From positions 1 through 5,534 of the forward strand of contig CAZWTD010000031.1 in the NCBI GenBank assembly GCA_964637345.1: DNA of 5,534 nucleotides, read 5' to 3'. Each line of letters opens with the position of its first letter. Positions within the stretch are counted from its first letter, which is position 1. The notes beneath the pieces were generated by a model. It was not told where the DNA came from. It made no database searches and saw nothing but the letters and a program-made list of their open reading frames with translations. The position numbers were made by a program, and so were the translations under genes. Below, one piece after another: positions 1 through 4,931 of this stretch. The stretch is from CAZWTD01 sp964637345 (GTDB lineage Bacteria > Patescibacteriota > Patescibacteriia > HK-STAS-PATE-3).

Positions 1-555
1 CACCAGGACCTTTCCCGAGCCGGGACCGGAACCTTTCACGGCGGCTTGGCTGACCAGGCGCCGAATACCGTGCGCGGCCATACCGCAACCCACCTCCTCC
101 AACAGGCGCTCCGTCAGGTCCTCGGCGACCACGTTGCCCAGAAGGGGAGCAACATCACGTCCGAGCGTGTCCGATTTGACTTTACCCACCCTGACAAGAT
201 GACTCCGGAGCAGATCGCTGAGGCGGAGAAAATCGTTAATGCGCAAATTGCCGCCGACCTTCCAGTCTATAAAAAGCTGATGACCGTTGACGAGGCGACC
301 GCGGCCGGTGCGATTGGTCTTTTCGAGGAGAAGTACGGCGACAAAGTGTCCGTGTACTTCGTCGGGTCAGAGGATCCAGCAAAGGCCTTTTCAAAGGAGT
401 TTTGCGGCGGTCCCCACGTTACGCATACGGGCCTGATCGGTTCCTTTACGATTACGAAAGAGGAATCATCGAGCGCCGGCATTCGTCGGATTAAAGCGCT
501 CGTCGGCTCATCGCTTGATCAAGGGCTTCGGGACCAGCCAGTCGAATCCCTGTAA
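1..555 (+). CDS. alaS: Alanine--tRNA ligase, C-terminal part (5' end outside window), short form without C-Ala domain
   Basis: AlaRS charges tRNA-Ala in the cytoplasm, and its editing domain hydrolyses Ser/Gly-tRNA-Ala. The frame is open from base 1, so only the last 184 residues are visible. They start inside the linker into the editing domain (GTFHGGLADQ at about 10-19). The zinc/editing ligands are present: HTATH (His27, His31 of the fragment) and CGGPH (Cys135, His139). They are followed by the conserved end of the domain, ITKEESSSAGIRRIKALVG. The protein stops about 15 residues later, whereas typical bacterial AlaRS continues for some 200 residues with a linker and the DHHA1-type C-Ala domain. 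The Pro in CGGPH replaces the usual Thr. The TTG at 46 is an internal codon, not the start. I infer a naturally short enzyme, because no C-Ala-like sequence follows in any frame up to the next promoter. Confidence 0.95.
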   Translation, partial: HQDLSRAGTGTFHGGLADQAPNTVRGHTATHLLQQALRQVLGDHVAQKGSNITSERVRFDFTHPDKMTPEQIAEAEKIVNAQIAADLPVYKKLMTVDEATAAGAIGLFEEKYGDKVSVYFVGSEDPAKAFSKEFCGGPHVTHTGLIGSFTITKEESSSAGIRRIKALVGSSLDQGLRDQPVESL

Positions 556-571
556 GCGGTTTTCCAATTTG

Positions 572-616
572 TACTCGAGTGCCTGACGCGTTCGGGTGTT
601 TTGTTGTTGTATTTCT
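572..616 (+). terminator. Probable intrinsic terminator of alaS
   Basis: ACTCGAGTGC (573-582) pairs with GCGTTCGGGT (588-597) around a 5-nt loop. This gives ten consecutive pairs, three of them G-U. A T-rich run follows at 597-614 (TGTTTTGTTGTTGTATTT). The T tract is interrupted by G, so termination may be partial. It lies 17 nt after the alaS stop. Confidence 0.6.
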
Positions 617-617
617 C

Positions 618-645
618 TTGACGATTCATCTTGAGTTGCTAGAAT
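618..645 (+). promoter_or_regulatory. Sigma70-type promoter for the ssb leader
   Basis: A -35 box TTGACG (618-623) is separated by 16 bp from a -10 box TAGAAT (640-645). TGC directly before the -10 makes it an extended -10 (TGn). The predicted transcription start is near 652, which gives an untranslated leader of about 195 nt before ssb. The promoter sits directly downstream of the alaS terminator, so ssb appears to be its own transcription unit. Confidence 0.7.
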
Positions 646-651
646 TCTGGT

Positions 652-846
652 TGAAGAGAGCCGTCGCGTAGTACACGCGACGGCGCAAGAAAAGGACTTT
701 GACAGACCGGGAACGAGAGAAGCCGAGCTCAGCCATTTCTTTCGCGACGGCGCTGGTGGCGCGACGGCGCAGCACGCTGTGGACAAGTTCACGTCAAAGT
801 ATTTTTTTGCGCATAGGATGAAGCTTGGTGGCACAAGAGAGGCAGT
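652..846 (+). promoter_or_regulatory. Structured 5' leader of ssb with three repeats and alternative pairings
   Basis: No convincing gene lies here. GCCGTCGCGT (660-669) and ACGCGACGGC (675-684) form a perfect 10-bp hairpin with loop AGTAC. The 11-mer CGCGACGGCGC occurs three times (676-686, 743-753, 760-770), and GCCGTCGCG at 660-668 is complementary to each copy. ACTTTGAC (696-703) can pair with GTCAAAGT (793-800), closing a domain of about 105 nt that ends beside T7 (802-808). Inside that domain, CGAGAGAA (714-721) can pair with TTCTTTCG (737-744), and GTGGA (779-783) with TTCAC (788-792), which would stack on the closing helix. I do not recognise a known RNA family. It could be a regulatory leader, or a short RNA ending at the T7 run. 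Fold energies were not computed. Confidence 0.45.
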
Positions 847-1242
847 ATGGACGTGAATCGAGTGACGCTCATCGGCAATCTCGTTCGAGATCCCGAAGCG
901 AAGACGATGCCGTCAGGTCAGGTCATTAGCACCTTCGATCTGGCGACAACCTATTCGTGGACGGACCTGAAGACGAAAGCGCGGAAAGAGTCGACCGAAT
1001 TTCATGATCTCGTGGCCTGGGGCAAACTGGCCGAGATCATTCATCGGTACGTGAAAAAGGGCAGCAAGGTCTACGTTGAAGGCCGGCTTCGAAAGCGGAG
1101 CTGGACCGACCGGGCCGGAAAAGCCCATACCGCGTCTGAAATCGTCGCCGAGCAGCTCATTATGCTCGGACACCGGTCAAAGGCGAAAGACCCGACCGAG
1201 CTCCCGAAAGAGGAGCCGAGTGTCGAAGAGCTTCAGTCCTAG
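847..1242 (+). CDS. ssb: Single-stranded DNA-binding protein (short form, no canonical acidic tip)
   Basis: SSB coats single-stranded DNA during replication, recombination and repair. The 131-residue product carries one OB fold over residues 1-108: the N-terminal strand NRVTLIGNLVRDPE, the core TEFHDLVAWGKLAEI with aromatics Phe52 and Trp58, KKGSKVYVEGRLRKRSW with Trp86, and EIVAEQLIML at the end of the fold. These match the SSB family closely. The tail is only about 23 residues and ends PSVEELQS. It is acidic but lacks the DDDIPF-like tip that recruits partner proteins in well-studied bacteria. The ATG at 847 is preceded by GAGAGG (837-842) at a short 4-nt spacing, and the first residues match the family N-terminus, so this start is favoured. 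rpsF and rpsR, frequent neighbours of ssb, are absent here. Confidence 0.96.
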   Translation: MDVNRVTLIGNLVRDPEAKTMPSGQVISTFDLATTYSWTDLKTKARKESTEFHDLVAWGKLAEIIHRYVKKGSKVYVEGRLRKRSWTDRAGKAHTASEIVAEQLIMLGHRSKAKDPTELPKEEPSVEELQS

Positions 1243-1262
1243 TCGAACCTTTCCAACTGTTC

Positions 1263-1311
1263 CGAGAAGAGTGAACCCTAGGTTCACGCTTCTCGCTCGC
1301 CCGGCGCGAGC
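1263..1311 (+). terminator. Tandem hairpins after ssb
   Basis: The first hairpin spans 1263-1295. CGAGAAG pairs with CTTCTCG and GTGAACC with GGTTCAC, with one A-G mismatch between them and a 3-nt loop. The second spans 1295-1311: GCTCGC pairs with GCGAGC around CCGGC. They begin 20 nt after the ssb stop. There is no T run, so this may be a transcript-end stabiliser or a Rho-type end rather than a classical intrinsic terminator. Confidence 0.5.
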
Positions 1312-1331
1312 TGCCATTCGATGGTCCTTAG

Positions 1332-1353
1332 AATTTTGATCGCCACCAAAATT
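1332..1353. repeat. Short AT-rich inverted repeat
   Basis: AATTTTG (1332-1338) and CAAAATT (1347-1353) are perfect inverted repeats around an 8-nt spacer, between ssb and the lipoprotein gene. The site could be a weak hairpin or a protein-binding site; nothing in the sequence decides between these. I found no good promoter in the 1312-1472 interval. Confidence 0.35.
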
Positions 1354-1413
1354 TGTCTGCCATTGAGTCGGCGCGGGTCGGGTGGGCGAGAGGCACGGAA
1401 AATGTCCGGTCTC

Positions 1414-1447
1414 GAACGGGGGAGAAAACTTCTCCCTACACTCCACG
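1414..1447 (+). repeat. Hairpin repeat element, copy 1 (upstream of lipoprotein gene)
   Basis: GAACGGGG at 1414-1421 starts the element. GGGAGAA (1420-1426) pairs with TTCTCCC (1430-1436) around AAC, and the element continues with ACACTCCACG (1438-1447). The same arrangement recurs at 2322-2361. The element lies 26 nt upstream of the lipoprotein start, just before its ribosome-binding site, so it could affect that gene's translation or be the end of an upstream transcript. Confidence 0.5.
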
Positions 1448-1472
1448 ATGCTCTTTGAGAAAGGAAGTAGCA

Positions 1473-2024
1473 ATGAAGGCGATTGTCCAGGCAAGTTTTG
1501 CTGTTCTCGCGCTTCTCGTATTCGGCGGGTGCTCAGAGCGCATTCCAACGTCGAGCGGGCATTCGGCCGAGGCGGATGCGAATAGGGCCCAGGTCGAGGT
1601 GCGCTATGTTGGAACCGAGACGATCGACGACGTTCGGGCGAGCATTGTCGAACTCGCGGCTCTGGGTATCGTTCTTTCCGCTGAGGAACAGGAACAGATG
1701 TTGTCGGAATACCTCGAGTACCAGGGCCGAGCATTGAAGCTGGTTCCCCTCGGGCAATGGTACTCGGCGTACGGGTCCCACACGGTCGCTGACGATTTGT
1801 GGCTCGAGTACAAATGGTGGGCCGGCTCGGCGCAAGGCTACCATATGGAAACGCCGATCTGGGGGATCTACTGGCTCATTCAGGTGTGCTACGGCGGTCA
1901 CCTGACGAATTGGTCATGGATGGAGGGAGGACATCAGCGTGTAACCTGCGTTGTCGGCTCCTGTCTCCATGTGCCCTACGGTGATGGCTTTCTTCGCTAC
2001 TATCTGCGTGTTCGCACTCACTGA
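1473..2024 (+). CDS. Trp-rich lipoprotein of unknown function
   Basis: I do not recognise this protein. The 183-residue product begins with a lipoprotein signal peptide: Lys2, a hydrophobic stretch (residues 3-17) and the lipobox-like FGGC with Cys20 as the predicted lipidated residue. It should therefore be exported and membrane-anchored. Residues 21-40 look like a flexible linker. Residues 41-90 look alpha-helical, including EEQEQMLSEYLEYQGRALKL. Residues 91-183 are very aromatic, with all eight Trp (96, 110, 115, 116, 130, 134, 147, 149), many Tyr, and Cys139, Cys159 and Cys164 that could form a disulfide outside the cell. This part is probably a beta-rich binding domain, though I cannot name a fold. 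The frame is open upstream to 1353, but ATG 1473 is chosen because AAGGAAG (1461-1467) is well placed before it and the signal peptide starts there. The gene ends in TGA. Confidence 0.8.
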   Translation: MKAIVQASFAVLALLVFGGCSERIPTSSGHSAEADANRAQVEVRYVGTETIDDVRASIVELAALGIVLSAEEQEQMLSEYLEYQGRALKLVPLGQWYSAYGSHTVADDLWLEYKWWAGSAQGYHMETPIWGIYWLIQVCYGGHLTNWSWMEGGHQRVTCVVGSCLHVPYGDGFLRYYLRVRTH

Positions 2025-2030
2025 CCTAAG

Positions 2031-2067
2031 GCGGCTGCCACCCTCGACGGAACGAGGAGGCAGCCGC
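2031..2067 (+). terminator. Strong intergenic hairpin after the lipoprotein gene
   Basis: GCGGCTGCC (2031-2039) pairs perfectly with GGCAGCCGC (2059-2067). Within the loop, CCTCG (2042-2046) pairs with CGAGG (2053-2057) around a 6-nt loop, so nearly the whole element is base-paired. It starts 6 nt after the lipoprotein stop. Only TACTCTTACCC follows, which is a poor T tract, so it may protect the upstream message or attenuate the downstream gene rather than fully terminate. Its 3' arm contains GAGGAGG (2054-2060), the only Shine-Dalgarno-like sequence near the next gene. Confidence 0.55.
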
Positions 2068-2079
2068 TACTCTTACCCT

Positions 2080-2298
2080 ATGAAAAGTATTTCACGATTG
2101 AAACTAGTTCTTTTCCTTGGATTGTATGTAGTGATTGGTATTGCCTTGGCAGTCACTACCGTTGACCATCAAGTAACTCCGGTTGACTGGGGGAGGCTCT
2201 TCCGAGAATTTCCTGAGTCAATCGGGGAGATTCTTGCTTTGATCGCGGTTCGCGGCATTATCCCAGTTCTCTTTTGGCCGTTTCGATTTCTTCTTTAG
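2080..2298 (+). CDS. Small membrane protein of unknown function (two predicted TM helices)
   Basis: The 72-residue product is not recognised. It starts with a basic segment MKSISRLK, followed by a hydrophobic helix at about 9-25 (LVLFLGLYVVIGIALAV). A polar loop (about 26-49) contains VDWGRLFREFPESIGE, and a second hydrophobic segment runs from about 50 to 72 (ending VLFWPFRFLL). This suggests a hairpin membrane protein with both ends on the same side. The codons are more AT-rich than in the flanking genes. The frame is open upstream into the lipoprotein gene, with a TTG at 1951 and ATGs at 1969 and 1984, but ATG 2080 follows that gene's stop and gives a sensible N-terminus. The nearest GGAGG is 19 nt upstream, too far for normal initiation, so the start is not certain. 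It may act with the preceding lipoprotein; this rests on adjacency only. Confidence 0.6.
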   Translation: MKSISRLKLVLFLGLYVVIGIALAVTTVDHQVTPVDWGRLFREFPESIGEILALIAVRGIIPVLFWPFRFLL

Positions 2299-2321
2299 CC
2301 AAAAGGTTTTCCTCATAATAA

Positions 2322-2388
2322 GAACGGGGAGAGAACCGTAGTCCTCTCCCCACACTCCGCGTCCACCCTAGCGCGTACGGGGATTTTT
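2322..2388 (+). terminator. Hairpin repeat element, copy 2, with downstream T5: probable terminator
   Basis: GAACGGGG (2323-2329 with flank) starts the element. GGGGAGAG (2326-2333) pairs perfectly with CTCTCCCC (2344-2351) around a 10-nt loop, and ACACTCCGCG (2352-2361) follows. The layout and flanks match the element at 1414-1447. Farther on, CCC (2366-2368) can pair weakly with GGG (2380-2382) just before T5 (2384-2388). Its position between the small membrane gene and the pgk promoter suits a transcript end. Confidence 0.55.
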
Positions 2389-2397
2389 GTCAATCGG

Positions 2398-2431
2398 TCG
2401 ACTAGTCGAAGCTCGAAAAAAATGGTATACT
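2398..2431 (+). promoter_or_regulatory. pgk operon promoter with palindromic operator-like site
   Basis: TATACT (2426-2431) preceded by TGG (2423-2425) forms a good extended -10. There is no recognisable -35: its expected place (about 2403-2408) lies inside the perfect 12-bp palindrome TCGACTAGTCGA (2398-2409), and another TCGA follows at 2413. The palindrome may bind a dimeric regulator or an activator that substitutes for the -35. The predicted start near 2438 leaves only about 13 nt before the pgk ATG. Confidence 0.6.
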
Positions 2432-2450
2432 GAGAAAGAACTTTGTTGCT

Positions 2451-3632
2451 ATGAAGCTACGTTCCTACCGTTCAGCTCCCATTCGAAATAAAACCGTCTT
2501 GTATCGGGCTGCCTACGATATCACCTTGGCGCCCCGCGGAAACGGCTGGATCGTTCCGGATGATACGCGGATTCGAGAAACTCTCCCAACCCTGCGCTGG
2601 TTGCTTTCGCGCTGCGAGAAGGTCGTTATTCTTTCCTGGCTCGGTCGTCCGAAGAAGGCGAATGATCCGAAATACCGGATGGACCCGATCGCTCGTCGCC
2701 TTAGCACGCTCTTGCGCCGGCCAGTCCTTAAGCTCGACGATTGCATTGGTCCTTCTGTAGATCGGGCCATCGCAGCGGCAAAGCCGGGGAGCGTCATTTT
2801 GCTCGAGAATGTCCGTTTCCATCCAGAGGAGGATAAAAACAATCGAGCTTTTGCGAAGGCTTTAACGAAAAATGCTGACCTTATTGTGAATGATGCCTTT
2901 GCGCAATGCCATCGCAAGGTGGCTTCAATCGTCGGCATTACGGAGTACCTCGATGCCTATGCGGGGCCTTTGCTTGAGCGGGAAGTCGGAGCCTTGGGTC
3001 GCGTTCTCGAACGTCCACGGAGGCCCTTCGTCGCAATTATGGGCGGCGGAAAACTTTCAACGAAAGCCGGGTTGATTAAGGTTTTACTTCGACGGGTTGA
3101 TGCGCTCCTTCTCGGCGGCGCGCTCGCAAACGCGATTTTTTCCATCAAAGGTATTCAGATTGGTCGGTCTTTGAACGAACCGGGCGTTGCTGAGGCCATT
3201 AAAGGGCTCTCGTTGACGAATCGGAAACTCAAACTCCCAATCGACGTTGTAGTTTCACGCGATGCGAAAGGAAAGCGCGGCTGTTATCGCCGCCCGGTCG
3301 GAAATGTGCGCCCGGACGAATTCATTCTTGATATTGGTCCGGACACAGTCTCCCTTTTCAACGCGGTTCTCAAGAAAGCGAGTTTGGTTGTCTGGAACGG
3401 CCCTCTTGGCTATACCGAAAACGCAAAGTTTGCCTACGGGACGCGCGAGGTCGGGAAAGCCTTGGTTCGCGGTCGCGCAGAGTCGATTGTTGGAGGCGGG
3501 GACACGCTAGCTGCGCTCCATCAAGCAAAACTACTAAACCGGGTCAGCTACGCGTCGACGGCCGGCGGCGCGATGCTCGAATTCCTTGAGCGCGGAACGC
3601 TCCCAGGCCTTGAAACTCTTCGATCCCGTTAA
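2451..3632 (+). CDS. pgk: Phosphoglycerate kinase (divergent substrate pocket)
   Basis: Pgk transfers phosphate from 1,3-bisphosphoglycerate to ADP in the cytoplasm, giving 3-phosphoglycerate and ATP. The 393 residues cover both Rossmann-like domains at normal length. N-domain marks: DDTRIRETLPT (Arg40), LGRP (Arg66), LLENVRFH (Arg122), VNDAFAQCHR (Arg155). C-domain marks: GGGKLSTK (198-205, both Lys kept), WNGPLGYTE (315-323), GGGD (348-351) and STAGGAMLEFLE (369 onward). Several residues that are nearly invariant in the family differ. The RxDFN segment reads RAAYD, so the 3-PG-binding Asp is Ala21 and the Asn is Asp23; SHLGRP is SWLGRP (Trp63); HRAH is HRKV (Val157); STGGG is STAGG (Ala371). 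The basic 3-PG ligands and the nucleotide site are mostly intact, so an active but altered enzyme is likely. No Shine-Dalgarno sequence precedes the ATG. eno starts 12 nt after the stop. Confidence 0.95.
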   Translation: MKLRSYRSAPIRNKTVLYRAAYDITLAPRGNGWIVPDDTRIRETLPTLRWLLSRCEKVVILSWLGRPKKANDPKYRMDPIARRLSTLLRRPVLKLDDCIGPSVDRAIAAAKPGSVILLENVRFHPEEDKNNRAFAKALTKNADLIVNDAFAQCHRKVASIVGITEYLDAYAGPLLEREVGALGRVLERPRRPFVAIMGGGKLSTKAGLIKVLLRRVDALLLGGALANAIFSIKGIQIGRSLNEPGVAEAIKGLSLTNRKLKLPIDVVVSRDAKGKRGCYRRPVGNVRPDEFILDIGPDTVSLFNAVLKKASLVVWNGPLGYTENAKFAYGTREVGKALVRGRAESIVGGGDTLAALHQAKLLNRVSYASTAGGAMLEFLERGTLPGLETLRSR

Positions 3633-3644
3633 TTACTCATCGCT

Positions 3645-4931
3645 ATGGCAAAGCTCTCGATTGCAAATGTTTCAGCTCTCGAAATTCTCGATTCGCGCGG
3701 AAACCCTACAGTCATGGCTCGGGTTCTCCTTCAGGACGGCCGTGAGGCGCGTGCTGCAGTTCCATCCGGCGCTTCGACCGGACAGCACGAAGCAGTAGAG
3801 CTGCGCGACGGAGAAATGAGTCGCTATCGGGGGAAGGGGGTTCGTCGGGCGGTTGAAAATATCAAAACGACGATCAACGTTGGTTTGCGAGGAATGGGTA
3901 TTGAGGACATTCGCGCGCTTGACGATCGAATGCGCGACCTTGACGGAACCGAGCATAAATCCAACCTCGGGGCGAATGCGCTGTTAGCGGTTTCGCTTGC
4001 TGCCACGCGTCTGGCGGCAAAGGTTTCGGGAATGCCGCTCTACGATTTCATCCGTGATCACTCCGGATTTTCGGTACAACAGAGGCGTCTCCCGACTCCC
4101 ATGATGAATATTATGAACGGGGGAAAGCATAGCGATGCTGGATTTTCGATCCAGGAATTTCTCATCATTCCCCGTGCAACGAGTTTTCACGAACGCGTCC
4201 GAATCGGCAGCGAAATTTTTCAGAAACTCGGCGACATCCTTCATGCGCAGGGTTTTTCAACGCTTGTGGGCGACGAGGGAGGATACGGACCGAAGCTGAA
4301 GAAGAACGTGGATGCATTTTCCGCGATCATTGAGGCAATTCAAAACACGAATTACCACCTCGGCGAGGATGTTGGTCTTGGTATAGATGCCGCAGCGTCG
4401 AATTTCTACGAAGCCAACGGGCCGCAGTATCGGCTTATGCCCGAGAATCAACGCTATTCCACCGAAGCGATGATTAAGCTCTACGCCGATTGGGTTTCGA
4501 AATACCGGGTTACATCGATTGAAGACGGGTTGCGAGAAGATGATTGGGAAGGCTGGAAGCAGCTGACAAACAAGCTTGGGGCTTCTGCGAAAATCGTTGG
4601 TGACGATTTATTCGCAACGAATGTCGGGCGGCTTCGCGAGGGTGTACAAAAAAAGGCGGGGAACGCAATCATTATCAAACCAAACCAAATCGGAACTGTG
4701 TCAGAAACTGTTGACTGTATCAAAGAAGCCCAGAAGCATTCCTACTCAGTCATTGTTTCTCATCGTTCCGGCGAAACGATCGACGATTTTATTGCGGATC
4801 TTGCCGTTGGGGTTGGGGCAGACTTTATTAAAACCGGTTCGCTCTGTCGTGGCGAACGACTGGCAAAGTACAACCGATTATTGGAAATAGAAATGGAGCT
4901 CGGCGAATGGAAGCAGCCCGACCGACGCTAA
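3645..4931 (+). CDS. eno: Enolase (phosphopyruvate hydratase)
   Basis: Enolase converts 2-phosphoglycerate to phosphoenolpyruvate using Mg2+. The 428-residue product is full length. The N-terminal domain shows EILDSRGNPTV and the mobile loop SGASTGQHE (41-49). The barrel carries the catalytic set: His162, Glu171 (SIQEF), Glu211 (GDEGGYGP), Mg ligands Asp248, Glu293 (SIEDGL) and Asp320 (VGDDLF), Lys345 in IIIKPNQIGT, His373 in SHRSGET, and Lys396 in IKTGS. Minor departures: GGKHSDAGFSIQEF where the family usually has HADNNVDIQEF, and AASNFY where AASEFY is common. It is the middle gene of the operon, 12 nt after pgk, and its last 25 nt overlap gpmI. No Shine-Dalgarno sequence precedes its ATG, so it probably depends on coupling to pgk or on unstructured-start initiation. 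Confidence 0.98.
   Translation: MAKLSIANVSALEILDSRGNPTVMARVLLQDGREARAAVPSGASTGQHEAVELRDGEMSRYRGKGVRRAVENIKTTINVGLRGMGIEDIRALDDRMRDLDGTEHKSNLGANALLAVSLAATRLAAKVSGMPLYDFIRDHSGFSVQQRRLPTPMMNIMNGGKHSDAGFSIQEFLIIPRATSFHERVRIGSEIFQKLGDILHAQGFSTLVGDEGGYGPKLKKNVDAFSAIIEAIQNTNYHLGEDVGLGIDAAASNFYEANGPQYRLMPENQRYSTEAMIKLYADWVSKYRVTSIEDGLREDDWEGWKQLTNKLGASAKIVGDDLFATNVGRLREGVQKKAGNAIIIKPNQIGTVSETVDCIKEAQKHSYSVIVSHRSGETIDDFIADLAVGVGADFIKTGSLCRGERLAKYNRLLEIEMELGEWKQPDRR

Noticed and set aside
699..727. TTGACA at 699-704 as a -35 box for ssb
   Set aside because: No -10-like sequence lies at 15-19 bp spacing, and the TTGACG/TAGAAT pair at 618-645 is far better.
660..770. CRISPR array from the three 11-mers
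   Set aside because: The repeats are too short and the spacing is irregular (67 and 17 nt); they fit RNA pairing better.
508..834. 108-codon minus-strand frame across the alaS-ssb interval
   Set aside because: It runs antisense through the alaS end, terminator and promoter, has low-complexity composition, and has no start signal or recognisable motif.
652..846. T-box or other known riboswitch in the ssb leader
   Set aside because: The conserved T-box sequence (GGGTGGTACCGCG-like) is not present, and the downstream gene is not an amino-acid or synthetase gene.
1353..1472. Upstream extension of the lipoprotein frame
   Set aside because: It crosses the hairpin element and places a charged segment before the signal peptide; ATG 1473 has a good ribosome-binding site.
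1177..1734. 185-codon minus-strand frame over the ssb end and lipoprotein gene
   Set aside because: It is Arg/Pro/Ser-rich, as expected of antisense to GC-biased codons, and lies opposite a gene with a clear signal peptide and ribosome-binding site.
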